Shown here: one piece after another, positions 1 through 13,658 of the stretch | Position numbering within the stretch: position 1 is the stretch's first letter | How the letters are laid out: every line of letters starts with the position of its first letter | Assembly: GCA_015698045.1 (NCBI GenBank) | Contig: BLAL01000334.1 | Span: 1-64,000, forward strand | Direction: 5' to 3' | DNA from: Rhizophagus clarus | Taxonomy: Eukaryota > Glomeromycota > Glomeromycetes > Glomerales > Glomeraceae | DNA: 64,000 nt | Notes under the pieces: generated by a model | The model's input: only the letters and a program-made list of their open reading frames with translations | Database searches by the model: none | Told to the model about the DNA's origin: nothing | Translations under genes and position numbers: made by a program

Positions 1-480
1 TACAACTTGAAAATACTTCAACGTAAATCAGCATTTCAGCTTAGCTTCATCAGAATCAACACAGGTCAACATTTTTTTCGAACATGTACCTCAACTGGCA
101 AACTTAATTCAAACACAACAAAAAACATCATATGCGTCGCATTCAGCATATTTCAGTTACTACTTCAATTGTAAATTTTCAACGAGATCATATTTTCATC
201 TGTTCAGCAAATGTTTTTTTGTCAGTGGTTATTCTACGGACCGCAAAATCCGGCATCAAATGTCAACGTATTGCAAAATGACGGAAAGGCTGATTAAATC
301 GTTAAAATTAAATAACCTTGAACCAGACGTAACAAAATTTATTTCAGGAAAAGTTGTTACCACGGCTTCATTATCATACAGGGAAGTAGGTAAAAAATCA
401 TTTTTAAAATTTAGTGTATTTTTATTACGAATTATTTTCAGAAAATAAGGTACGTACTTTTAAGGTAAGTTTATACTTTC

Positions 481-517
<37 letters not shown>

Positions 518-1900
518 GACCAATATTGAGTAGTTTCATTTTGACATACGAAAACTTAAAATTATGTGTATTGCAATATGTCTCACGAGCATAAAATAAA
601 ATTATTGCAAAATTAAATTAATTTACTTTGGTTCACCAAGCCAGGGGGGTACTATATGCAGCGCTATACGGTAGAAATAAAATTGGCTATTACTCGAGTC
701 ATCATACCTACTTTCACCTACTTTCACCTACTTTCACCATACCTACTTTTGTATTGTGAAAATTATTTCTATAAATAATTTTAATTAATAAAATAGTACT
801 GTTAATAGGAATGCAAAATTTTCATTCAGTGTTTCCTATTTATATTTTCTTTCCCTCCAAATGTTATCCAACAACTTATTCTCGGAAATTCCGGATCATG
901 ACATAAATGAACTAGTGAATTTTTAGGACACTTAACAATTGATTTTGTACAACCACAACTAAATATATTGTTCTTACGCAACAACACGAAATTACCCAAA
1001 AAAAAGGGCAAATGAGCTAAATGTAATTAAGAAACAAAATAATTTCAATGAATCGATTATTCTTATATAATCAGTCATTTAAAAATAACTTACAAAAGAA
1101 ACCAAATAACGATTTTCTGATATACTCTAAAGGTTTTCATTTACTCAAATCTATTGATTTCTAAAGTTATTCTTTGTTCTTCCTGCTTTACATATATTTG
1201 CCTATTTTGTTCTGATTTCCTTAGTAATAAATAAATCAATATATTTCTGGTTATTTAGTTGCCGGAACTGATCAAAATTTTTAATTTTCTCAACTAAAAA
1301 TGTGAAATTATCGCTAATTTTGGATTTCTTGTTCTATTATAGTACAATAAAAGAAAGTTAATAAAACAAGTTAATAATTTATTAAACTTTAAATTAAATA
1401 CTTTTTCAACGCTTTCTCGCAAGAACCTTTTTTTGAAATTACTAAATTTGAACTTACTGCGCTCTTTCTTATAAAGTAAGTAATAACCAAACAAAGTGAG
1501 AAAACATAAAAGAAAGTCATCTGAATAACCAAGTATTTGATGATATATATATATTTTTCAATATTACCGTATGTTAAGTATATTATTAAAAGAGAAGGTA
1601 AATTGTACGAAATACTAGTTAAAATTTACCAGACGCGCAGGTGTTGCGATAGCTAATATAATAGTGTTAATAATAAAATTTTAAGCGCACAACTATACAT
1701 CGTAATTTTTTTGACAAACGGAAACTAGAATATATAATAGTCATTATCGCTACGATCCTGTTCTTCACGCTTAGGAACGTGAGTCCTGAGTCAAAATCAT
1801 ATTCAAATTCACTCATGATTGATCCAATTATATCAATCTCCAGAATAACTTTAATTTTTCGGTGTCTTACACTCATTACATATTAAATTTTTTTTTCCTA
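1..1900. other. AT-rich stretch without a recognisable gene
   Basis: No ORF here resembles a known family. A 62-codon frame at 260-448 (+) could be a fragment of an upstream gene but has no recognisable motif. The stretch holds a T24A12 tract at 481-516 and a decanucleotide tandem repeat (cctactttca, about three copies, 707-740). The rest looks like ordinary low-complexity spacer. Confidence 0.5.
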
Positions 1901-1904
1901 CAGA

Positions 1905-3704
1905 CAAACTATTCTCTAAATGCCAAGATAAAGAACTTTAGCGGGTCTATATTACTGAACTCTAGAAGTTCTGCTTCAACATCAACACCAGTGAGAAGGT
2001 CAACTCGTATTAAACGCGACGAACCCAAAGACGAACAACTTTCAAATAATGTTCAAGAACTTTCTTCTGAAAATGAAGAAAACTCAGTCTAAACTTTCTT
2101 TGCCTAAAAAACGCACAAAGCCTATTTCTCCCGCTTCTAAAAGTACACGTGCAAAAAAAGCTCGCAACGAGGTTGTGAAAGCAACAACAAATAGAAGAAA
2201 AGAAAATTGATGAAAGTCCAGAAAATGCAGTCAAGAATCGGTGACTATCAAAGGAAAAAACAAAGTTATTGATCAGTCTTACGAAGACCGCGTCTAACAA
2301 TTGAATTTAAAAACCAGATTACTGAGAAATTGAGTACTACTGCCCTTGAACACTATCTCAAAACATGATAGTTCAGATGTGAATACTGATAAATCTGATC
2401 CACTTGTTTCAAGCAAAATGGGAATTAATTAAAGCGCAACTTTTTGAAGTTCCAAAAGAGCGCGTCCTGCTTATCGTGAATATCAAACCAAGTTGTTTAC
2501 TAAACATCCTTGGATGAAGAAAAAAGATGTTGATATCTCCAAAAATATTTAACAGATCCCAAATCCATGCTTGCTTTAAGAAACAGTTAAAAGTGAGTAT
2601 TTTTGTTAAAATTTGGTCTTTTATTTTGTGATAAAAGGATTAAATCGTTAATATTTGAATAGACACTTTTCAATTTTCACATATACAATAATTTTTCAGA
2701 TGATCAAAAAAAGTCGTCTCTTGAAACTATTACCGAATTGTGACTTAGTTCCAATTGCGAGTGATAATGGAGATCCTATTGATACTCCGAGAATTGAACG
2801 AGAATATATAGCCGCGGGATTAGATTCTTACGAGCCGGGTATATCTGAACCGGTTAATGAACTCGATCCAAAAAAGGTTTGTCCTCGGTTTGATTTTTGG
2901 CTTTTCAGATTCTTTCAAAGATGCTCGATGGTGGTTCCAAACGAGCATTAAATACGGATATAATACTAAAAATGGAGTTGATACACAATGGAATAATCTC
3001 GAAAAATTCAAGACTGAAGTTCCCAAGAACTGGAAGGGTGAATATTTGCTTAATCTATTCATTAATTCATTCATTCATTTGTTTGTTTGTTTTTATTTAT
3101 ATTAAACTTTAATATCATTATTAACATTCAATAGAACGATGATTATGAACAAGAGTGGGGAATCGGACTTTCAGAAAAAATAGGAAAAAAACAAATTGCA
3201 GGGGTAAAAATATATTTATATTGAAATATTTATGTAGTATATATAAACAATAATTAAAATCTGATTTTAGTGATTCCGCGCAAATCTCCCTTCCTGAAAT
3301 GACCAAGGCACAAATTATTAGACTAGATGACACATTAAATATAAGCGGCAATTTAAAAAACGTGGGGATAACGGTCTTTGATGGATTTGAAGGTTAGTAA
3401 CTTGCTTAATTTAATAGCTTCTATTCAATGGTATATTAATTCTTAACTTTGTTAGGTTGTTGCCATTAACAAATCAAACGGTCATTTGCAACTCAAGTTA
3501 TTTAAAGGTGAACAAAATAAAATCATAGACGATATACATAATCCGACTCGTCTGGAAAATGAAGTTTTAGATTTTGACGGACGTATTGCAAAAAGTTCTC
3601 GCCCTAATGGTAATGCCTTTAAAAACTTTAGTATTGTAAGGTCAGAAGATTATACCCCAAGTCTGTTCGAGGCAAGAAAAGAATATTGGGCGAAAACCCA
3701 ATAA
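1905..3704 (+). pseudogene. decayed multi-exon gene of unknown family
   Basis: Protein-like pieces follow one another on the + strand but do not join into one frame. A basic Ser/Arg/Lys-rich start (about 1905-2092) runs on only through frame changes to about 2640. Exons at 2701-2876 and 2909-3037 join cleanly in phase 0, and 3135-3203 follows in phase 0. The next exon-like piece, 3271-3392, enters at the wrong phase. It also fails to join the last piece (about 3453-3704), although all sit between good GT and AG sites. The last piece ends in a clean stop. I do not recognise the family. It could be a recent pseudogene, or an intact gene with assembly errors or an exon structure I have missed. 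Confidence 0.45.
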
Positions 3705-4161
3705 TTTTTGGTTTTCTCTTTTTTCCGTAGTATCTTGTACATAATTTCTTCCTGTCTTTTCTTCTCTTCAATTAATATGAACTATAATAATTGATATGTA
3801 TATTATTCCGAATACGTAAATAGAGCCTTCCGACAATGTTATACGTAGCAACTTAGTAACATAGCATAAAGCATATAAGACTATATGTTTAGTGATATTA
3901 AAATTAAATTATATTATTGTATTGTATAAATAAAGTTTGGGTCTTCTTTTGATAACATTTTATTTAAATATAATCTCTATAATCATTCGCTATAATCGCA
4001 AATATCTAGTATCTAAATTAAGATTAATAAACCAACGTCATATTATTACTATCTAATCAAACACTTGAAATATATGTATATATATATAGTTTATTACTTT
4101 TTAAAAAAAATAAAGAATTGATTCACAATAATTCATAATCTTTTGAATTATTTTCAATTAA
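3705..4161. other. intergenic spacer between convergent genes
   Basis: This is AT-rich spacer between the end of the decayed + strand gene and the end of the HMG-like - strand gene. It contains AATAAA-like sequence near 3930. No other structure seen. Confidence 0.5.
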
Positions 4162-5869
4162 TTAATTTAGCACAATTTTATCATCTTTTTTTCTAAAAGA
4201 AATATTGTATAAACAATCTAAAATTTGTTTCTTCTGGGCAACTTTAAGGACACCAAAATCATCAAATGGTACATCACTGGGCCATCCTATAACTTCTATT
4301 TCACCTTGATGATCTTTCCATTTTTTGTAGGGAATTATTAAACCTTCTGTACCGAGAGCGCTATCTATTAAATAATATTTTTTTAGATATATTAGCAAAT
4401 TTACTAAAGAAAACACTTTTCTGATCTTTAAAAAAGAACATACTATAACGAGCACGTAAAATAGCTCTAACTCTTGCTTTAACATCAGCAGAATTAATAT
4501 TTCTGTGCGTACTACTAACAACAATTGGACTGTGAGACAACTCGTTATATTTTGACGTAGAATTTGGTGTGGTAGAAAGTTCTCTCTTAATTCTTTTAGC
4601 AGGCGGTGTAACTATTTGCCCAGTTTGTTCTAAAATAAATAATAATTTTAATAAAAAAGTTTTCTGTTTCCAAGAGAAAATAAAATCTTACCAAGATAAC
4701 GATTTTTTGTAAAAATTTCAAATTTATCTAATAAAGGATACATTTCAGGACTGGCATTAAAGAACGCTTCACCACTATTCGTACCAATAAAAGTTGAAGA
4801 AAATGAATCATCACTTCTATTAGGTACAATAAGAATTGCTATTTCTAATCCACATTTTTTTTCCATACAGCGAATCTAAAAAATAAGTTATTTTAAATTT
4901 TCTTTAAAGAATACATGAGATAATAAATATGTAAATTACCGTATTTTTTATGTTATTAATATCAGATTGAGCTTGTGAGTGACGTTTCCTTGAATTTTCA
5001 ATATAATCAAATTGAACTTCTTTCACTTCATCCAATGCAACCTTTTCCTCATATTTTTGTTTGTCAGATTCTGAAAAAGACTCCCAAGCAATTGCACAAG
5101 CTCTATTAGATTCAGTTTCAAAAGAAGAATTAAACTCTTCTTTTTGATTTGGCTTCCATTCTGTAGTTTGAAAAGCATTATATCCAGACTTTCTTTGTTT
5201 ATGATCAAATGTAACAGTTTCATGATGATCCTTAGCATATTTCTAAATAAATGGCAAAAATTCACTTCTCGTTACTGAAATAATGTGGAATATATTTAAA
5301 CATTCATAATACCTGAATCCATGAAGCATCTATATTAAGATCCCGTGCAATCTGCTTTATGGCCAGATCATGTCGATAAAATTCTTCATCAAGCTTACGA
5401 ATCGCTTCCTTTGTGAGTTGTGCGGGTTTTTTGGGAACTATTTTGTCCAATTAAGATAAATTTAGTCGACACAATCATAAGATCAAAATTAATAAATCAT
5501 CTTCTAACCTTTCTTGTCATTTTTCTCTCCTATCTCAGAATTTTCTCCGTAATCAATATTTATATTAACTGAAATTATGTCATTGTCAACTTCACGTACA
5601 TCTAGACCTTGTACACCGGCATTATCAATATTTTGAGTAATTTCTACTGAATTATCATTGCTACTATTATCCATTAATGCTGCCTGAATAGATTGTTCCA
5701 TTTCAGTCCATTGATCTTTTTGATTTATCGTAATAGTTTCTCGAGAATCAGAATCGATTAACATTGCTTCTTCATGATTTATTATGGATTCTTCATGATT
5801 AATTTGGTCAAACTCATTAGGTAATTCTGAATTTCGTACAACCTTATGTTTTTGTTTTCTTTTATCCAT
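4162..5869 (-). CDS. uncharacterised protein with HMG-box-like region
   Basis: Six exons join in phase: 5509-5869, 5313-5437, 4940-5242, 4692-4875, 4444-4629 and 4162-4364, giving a 453-residue protein. The start is the first Met of the long first exon. Residues 1-120 are polar and acidic, with a Lys/Arg-rich start (MDKRKQKHK). Exon 2 (about 120-162) has a helix-turn-helix feel, with a run ending in NIDASWIQ. Residues about 181-245 look like an HMG box: SGYNAFQTTEW, then AIAWESFSESDKQKYEE, the spacing of the N-terminal strand and third helix of HMG proteins. A KRIKRE cluster later may be a nuclear signal. The C-terminal quarter (GTEGLIIPYKKWKDH onward) is conserved-looking but unknown to me. 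DNA binding is an inference; the exact function is not known. It is divergent from the F-box gene downstream. Confidence 0.7.
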
Positions 5870-6675
5870 TGCTCAAACCTTCGAGTGGAATTAATGTATT
5901 ATCAGTCAATATAAATTAAATCTACGGACAAACCATGGAATAATATATGTGTAATTCTTATTTTACTCACACTAATTAAACTACGAAAAGTCGCGCTAAA
6001 AAAAGTTTTTCACCACAAGGTAACTATGCACTTCTTAAACAAGAAAGGAGGGGGGATATTTTATAAAGTTACTATTACCGTTTACGAAAAATGAATAAAA
6101 AAAGCGGCCAATTATAGTTTAATAAAGATGTCAACCTTCATTAAGCAAATAAATATTTCTTTTTTTTTTATAATTATCGGATATTTAGAATTTGCGAAAT
6201 TTAAATCAACCGCAGTAATTGAATTCTTTGCAACATGGGCGTGACATAAATTGTGTGGTTAAGGACATAGTAACAGCACATGGGCTCTTTGACCATACTT
6301 ATTTACCACGTAGGATGTATAAACAATTTAAACTATGATAATCTTTCGGCTCCCAATAATGCCGGCATAAGCTTTTTCGGATTATTATCAAAAAAAAGAA
6401 ATTATTTTCGCGCGTTTTTATTTCGCATTTTTTCAAAGGCTTGGCAAAATAAATATAGCCCATACTAGCTAAAACTAGCAATATTTTATATAAAATCGAA
6501 GAAAATTTTCGATCATGTCGATCATGCATCGGAAAACATTCACCGGGGAAATGGGTTAATTTTGGACCAATAATTTTTTGTATACTCTTCGCCTTGTTCA
6601 TTTCTAATGAAACTAATTAAATCGTGAAATTAACGTTATTAGAATAAACTATATTTGTAATTTGGTCTTTGAAAC
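5870..6675. promoter_or_regulatory. divergent intergenic region
   Basis: This 0.8-kb AT-rich spacer separates the HMG-like gene (-) from the F-box gene (+), so it should hold both promoters. No defined element can be assigned with confidence; short ORFs at 6280-6601 are shadows. Confidence 0.35.
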
Positions 6676-8259
6676 ATGGTACAAGGTCTTTCGGCGGAAT
6701 GCTTGCAACAAATAATTTCATATCTCGAAGACGATAATAGATCTTTACATTCATGTCTACTTGTAAATCGGTTTTGGTGTTATAATACTGTCAGCACTTT
6801 ATGGAGCCGTCCTTGGTGTTCTTATGAAATTACACAGACCTCAGCGACGAGTCTAATTCAAACTTATATAGATTGTTTGTCTGAGGAAGCAAAAATTGAT
6901 TTGTATAATAATGGAATTATATATAGAAATCATCTTAAATCAGCTCCTCCTATTTTTGATTATCCTTCATTTTTACGTTCTCTTAATTATGATTATATGC
7001 ATTGGTCAATCTCACAATGGCTTATATCTTGTTGGCTTTATCGTGTCTTAAATTATGAGGAAGAAGTCAATGAATGCCAAACGGATCGTATTGAAGATTG
7101 TATTATAAGATTTGCACCGGATGAAAGGTTCAATAATGACGAATATAATGAGATTGAAGATGAGAATGAAAGAAAAACCATTATTATAGCGAAAGAATTA
7201 TGTAATCTCTTTAAGGACCGATGTAGTACTTTTCATGATCTTCATCTAGAAAATAAGGCCATTCAATGTGATGGATTTTTATTCTTGCCATCATCCACAG
7301 ATTCCTGTAATTACTTGAAAAACCTACGGCAGCTTGTCTGTTTAGGTGACAATAAATCTGAACTTTTACTTGCTATATCAGAAGTCTGTAAAGATTTGCG
7401 TAAGGTTTCCATAGGATTTCCATTAGCGCTTCAATGGAAATCTCATTATGAATCTGATGCAATGAGCTTGGGTACTCTTATTGAAAAACAAACGCGTTTA
7501 GAAAGTGTGTGTTTGTACGGATACAAACGTTTAATCTCTTACTTAATAGAGTCTCTTTTGTCTCAGTCAAAGTCTTTAAATTTTCTGGAATTAATGTATA
7601 CGGATTTTAGAGAAGCGCAAGATTACCAAAGTCTAGCATTATTACCTTCTTGTAAAAACTTAAAGTCTTTAAAAATCCACAATTGTTTTATTCCTCCTGA
7701 TGAAAGAATAATGCCATTAACTTCTTTACAACAATTAGAAGAATTTGATTTTTGTAATGAATGGAATCCACTATATCCATTAATACAACAAAAATTTTGG
7801 GATGAGTTATTTCTAAATAATGCGAATACCTTAAGGAAATTATCGTTGTGGTGGGTTAGATCTGACTCAAAAGATGGCGCGAAAATTATTGAATCAATTA
7901 CAAAACGATGTTCAAAGAACATTTCAATTCTTCATTTACCTATATTATGGACACATGAAATATTAACATTATTTGACCATTGTAGACATCTTAAAGAATT
8001 TTCATTTAGTGGTGACGATTTGGATGCAAATGAATTTTTATCACAATTGGGTCAATTTATTCCTACTACTTTACGTTCTTTAACTATTAAAGATGGTCAT
8101 AGTGGTGGTTGGAACTTTACTGAGAAATCGCTATATTCTTTTCTTTCTAGTTGTCAGGCTAAATTACAAATTATGGACTTAACTTCTTGTTCGTGTATGA
8201 CTGATAGACATTATGATGTTATCAGTAGGCGCGGAATTATTAATTGTTTAAATAAGTAA
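6676..8259 (+). CDS. F-box/LRR-type protein
   Basis: This is an intronless gene for 527 residues. Residues about 4-47 match an F-box: LSAECLQQIISYLEDD, then LLVNRFWCYNTVSTLWSRPW. F-boxes bind Skp1 and recruit substrates to SCF ubiquitin ligases. The rest consists of irregular leucine-rich helices and strands (for example SLNFLELMYTDF, NLKSLKIHNC, TLRSLTIKDG), consistent with divergent LRRs acting as a substrate platform. The lack of introns, unlike almost every other gene here, and the divergent LRRs fit the large lineage-expanded F-box families of arbuscular mycorrhizal fungi. The target is unknown. Start choice: the first Met lies just before the F-box. Confidence 0.85.
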   Translation: MVQGLSAECLQQIISYLEDDNRSLHSCLLVNRFWCYNTVSTLWSRPWCSYEITQTSATSLIQTYIDCLSEEAKIDLYNNGIIYRNHLKSAPPIFDYPSFLRSLNYDYMHWSISQWLISCWLYRVLNYEEEVNECQTDRIEDCIIRFAPDERFNNDEYNEIEDENERKTIIIAKELCNLFKDRCSTFHDLHLENKAIQCDGFLFLPSSTDSCNYLKNLRQLVCLGDNKSELLLAISEVCKDLRKVSIGFPLALQWKSHYESDAMSLGTLIEKQTRLESVCLYGYKRLISYLIESLLSQSKSLNFLELMYTDFREAQDYQSLALLPSCKNLKSLKIHNCFIPPDERIMPLTSLQQLEEFDFCNEWNPLYPLIQQKFWDELFLNNANTLRKLSLWWVRSDSKDGAKIIESITKRCSKNISILHLPILWTHEILTLFDHCRHLKEFSFSGDDLDANEFLSQLGQFIPTTLRSLTIKDGHSGGWNFTEKSLYSFLSSCQAKLQIMDLTSCSCMTDRHYDVISRRGIINCLNK

Positions 8260-8931
8260 TATGATTTGTATTTATTTTATCAAATATAATTTATTGATTG
8301 TCTCATGTAAATATATCATGGCTCAGGGCCTCAGTGTCAGTATTTTTTCTGTGATTTTCAAACACGAACATGAAATTTATTAGTACGGACTTGATTACTT
8401 AGCGTTAAAATGCTAAATTTGAATGATTTTTCCGTTGCCCAAAACAGAAACCCATTTCTCACTCGCTAGTAATTTCAATATGTATTATTAGAAAGTGAGT
8501 ATACTTTAATAAAACAAAAGTAAAATAAAAATTTATATAATCACGATAGCAATGAAATTTTTTTTATAATAATTGGCCTATTTAAATTGTACGTACAGTA
8601 CCTTCAATTGTTACACGAAAATTTGTACGCCTGTGATTCGGATCAGAAGGAAAATTTTGGATGCTGATTTTGTGAAAGTGTTAAATAAGTCAATAACGAT
8701 ATTTAAAACTAACTTTTATCACGAAGTAAACTCAGAGTAGCCAAGATTACATTTATAGTAATTTTAAGAGATTTTTTCTTTTTATGATTTTTGCTGCGCC
8801 TTATCAGCTAGTTGAGCCACAAGCCTGGCACATTGATTTATAGCCAATCAAAATTCTATAGCCCAATCAAATCGCAGATTTTATAAATTCTAGTTGCAGA
8901 TTATAAAATTTTTGTTTTTTCGAACTCAATA
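8260..8931. other. intergenic spacer upstream of Dbp8
   Basis: This is AT-rich spacer between the F-box gene and the helicase. Its only notable content is the pair of CCAAT motifs close to the helicase start, listed separately. Confidence 0.4.
8842..8868 (+). promoter_or_regulatory. tandem CCAAT boxes upstream of Dbp8
   Basis: Two CCAATC motifs (8844-8849 and 8863-8868) lie about 65-90 bp before the helicase ATG. CCAAT is the site of the HAP/NF-Y complex in fungi. The spacing of about 19 bp puts them on nearly the same helix face. Function is inferred from motif and position only. Confidence 0.4.
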
Positions 8932-10834
<1,903 letters not shown>

Positions 10835-11084
10835 AAAAGGAAAAGATAAAATTAAATAGATAATAATTAATTTTCTACCATGGTATCTTATTCCTTTTGG
10901 AAATTAAAATATGAGGAAAATAAATCGTAAAATTACAATCAATATTAATATGTGATTTCAACGCCTGCAAAAAAAATAAGCAGACGAAATATAATTCTAA
11001 TAAAAAAAAAATAATCTAATAGCCAAAATAAAATAATTAATACAAAAATAAAGCGTACGCTCAATAATATTACAAATACAAAAA

Positions 11085-12080
11085 TTAAGAAAAAATTATG
11101 ATTATTAAAACTAATATTGAAATCAGTAAAGCAATCAACCAAATAGATCCTAAAAATTTGTTTAATAGATTAAATTAAAGTTTATTAAAAATATAAAATA
11201 AACAAAATAAAATAAATTTGTTATAAAAAATTTACCCTTTTCCTTTGCTTTTTTTGATACTTTGGTAAGATTTCTTTTTGCTTTATTTAATCTTCCTTCA
11301 GTTCTATCAACTATATCTTCCGTTTCCGCTAATAGCTCTACCTGATAATTCAATTCTTCGCCAATCATTAATCCCAATTCTTGCTGACGTCCTATTGCGG
11401 CGCTCAATCTATCTAAATCCTCGTCTTGGTCTATATTTTTTAATAAATAGTTAGGGCTGAACCTGTAAATAAAAAATATCGTAATTAAACCTACTTTGTA
11501 TCATACGCTGTTGCAGCTGAATAACTACAGCATTATCATAATCATCTGTTTGGTCAGAGAATCGTACAGTTTTTTTTGACTTTTTGGAAGAAGGTTCATC
11601 CATGATATTATTAAGCCCAAGTAGTAATTTCCTAAATATTTTATTAAATGATTAGCTCTAAATCATCCATTTAATACATCCGTATACATTTATACCCACC
11701 TGGCAGAGGGCTTATCTTGCATTAAAGCTTCAAGTTTATCGATTTGTTTGGTTAATTTGATAAGAGTATCTTCTTTCTCCTTAAGTTCCTTGGAATTTCT
11801 AAAATAATTATAATTTTATTAGCGTAAATGCGAACCTATTTGATTAAAAATGGCGTATTAGAGTATAAATGAAATTACATTGCACATACAGAGTCCCTGA
11901 CTCCTCGGCAGCTGATAATTCCTCTTCCAATTCTTTAATACCAGACCGTAACCTCTCCATATTTTTATTAAGAGTCTCTTCATGCGGGTACTCTATATCT
12001 TCAGCCCTACATCTATTTCTCTCGTAAATACTAGCTAATGTATTATCTGCCAAAATACTGAGTTTTGAGCTTTTCTCCAT
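11085..12080 (-). CDS. Qc-SNARE, syntaxin-8/Syn8-like
   Basis: Five exons join in phase: 11890-12080, 11700-11798, 11491-11631, 11236-11462 and 11085-11149, giving 240 residues. The N-terminal half is helical and charged (LRSGIKELEEELSAAEESG; LTKQIDKLEALMQDKPSAR). The SNARE motif runs from about 150 to 210, with RQQELGLMIGEELNYQVELL and a glutamine at the central layer, followed by ETEDIVDRTEGRLNKAKRNL. The short last exon encodes a C-terminal anchor, SIWLIALLISILVLIIIIFS, then the stop, as in tail-anchored SNAREs. It should act in endosome/vacuole or Golgi fusion. The Qc/Syn8 assignment rests on motif position and length; another light-chain SNARE remains possible. It is divergent from the SET gene, with only about 240 bp between starts. 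Confidence 0.85.
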
Positions 12081-12316
12081 TCTTAACGAATAGATGTTAA
12101 TACCACGGTTTTAAATTAAATAGTGTTATGATTTTAAAAAGTTTAACCCTCTTCTTTAAAAGGTTACCGAGTAATTGTTAAGGCACTTCTGCTGTGTATC
12201 ATAGCACTAGGTTGCTAGCCAATTAAAGGTAAACGGAATTTACGGAATTCCAAACCTTTCATTTCTGAAAATATTGATTCATTATTTAAATTTAAATTCT
12301 ATATTTTGGAAAAAAG
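12081..12316. promoter_or_regulatory. bidirectional promoter of SYN8-like and SET genes
   Basis: A spacer of about 236 bp separates two divergent starts. It contains a CCAAT motif at 12219-12223 and must hold both promoters. Confidence 0.4.
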
Positions 12317-13658
12317 ATGGCGGCAAGTTTACACTTTGAAGTAGAAAATGGTGGCATTGAAACAATTGATGAAACAATTGCTGAAGAAATAAAAGAATTA
12401 AATCAAGAACTCGAAGCGGCTGAACTCGAAATTGGTAATTCTATCCATTTTCGATAAAATTGATGAAAATTATGAATGTCTGATAATTCAATTATTCTAT
12501 AAATTAATCATCTTGATTTTTTTATGAAGTGAAACAACAAATTAGAGCATTCAAACCTATTTACGAAAAAAGAAAAAAAGTTATTAAGAAAATCCCGAAA
12601 TTTTGGTCACAAGTAGTAAGTGTCATCATATATTTATTTATTTGAAATATTTTAAATAAATTAATTCTTTTCATCTTTGTTTTTTTATCTCAATGATAGC
12701 TTACGAAGCATATTCGTAAGTCATATTTATCTTTTTGATCAAGTCTTTTTCGCTATTAAATTCGACGAATAATTTTTATATTTATTTCAGCGCAACATTT
12801 GGCTAACGATGATGATTCGGTATTTTTATATGGTCAATTTGAATGTTAAATATATTACAAACTTCAATTCTATAACTGATAATTCGTTCTCAGGTTGTTC
12901 AACATATTGACGACATAACTGTTGAAAGAGATGAAAATTCGTTAGAAAATTTCAAAATTGTCTTAAGTTTTTCCAAGAATGAATATTTCAAAAATAAAGA
13001 ACTTGTAAAAGTAAATGAACTTTAGTCGTTTCAGTTCAGTTAGTTGGTCCGGCTGATATTATTATATTATATTTACGTATTGATTTGTTCTATTTCTTCA
13101 ATTAGGAATTTATTGTCGATGCTGATGGGCAACGTAAGATAAAAAGCACGCCAATTGACTGGTTTGATGGCAGGGTACGTTTGATTAAAAATTCTTTTTT
13201 TGGCCGTATTTTTACAAAAATTTTTTTCTTGTAATAAAGGACTATACAAAAAAACGTAAGGCTGATGAAGAAGATGATGACCAAAGTTTTATTAAATGGT
13301 TTTCTGAAGAAAATGCTGACGACAGCAGTTCTTGGGAATTGGGAAAAAACTTCAGAGATGATATTTATCATCAAGCCTTGATGTAAATATAAATTTTCTA
13401 TGTTTAATTATCTTTTTAATGCCTTAGATTAATTCTCTGTCACTTTAAACATAGGATTTATATGGCAGAATATGATGACGAAGACGACGAAGAAGAAGGA
13501 ATCAATCAAGATTTTGATGAAGAAGAGTCGGAAGAAGGTTTGGGAATATTTAACGCTTATTCTATTTATGATATTTTTAATATTTATAATATTTATAATG
13601 TTTTTTATTTTCAACTATAGAAGAGGAAGTACCCACGAAGCGTGCAAAACATAATTAA
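12317..13658 (+). CDS. SET/NAP-family histone chaperone
   Basis: Nine exons join in phase: 12317-12434, 12530-12615, 12700-12715, 12791-12819, 12894-13010, 13106-13174, 13240-13382, 13455-13537 and 13621-13658, giving 232 residues. The protein starts with an acidic helix (IAEEIKELNQELEAAELE), then RAFKPIYEKRKKVIKKIPKF. This is the dimerisation helix and earmuff entry of SET/TAF-I rather than the longer NAP1. FWSQV...HIPQHL and the FKIVLSFSKNEYFKNKEL strand are NAP-domain hallmarks. WF repeats (IDWFDGR, FIKWFSEE) follow. The C-terminus is an Asp/Glu tail ending TKRAKHN, a possible nuclear signal. Exon 3 is only 16 bp. Expected role: nuclear H2A-H2B/H3-H4 chaperone. Confidence 0.9.

Noticed and set aside
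8600..8930. Possible tRNA or snoRNA upstream of Dbp8
   Set aside because: No A-box/B-box pair, cloverleaf or C/D box combination could be found by eye.
10945..11142. 65-codon hydrophobic ORF on the - strand
   Set aside because: It is the wrong frame of the SNARE anchor exon; the spliced frame gives a short anchor followed by a stop.
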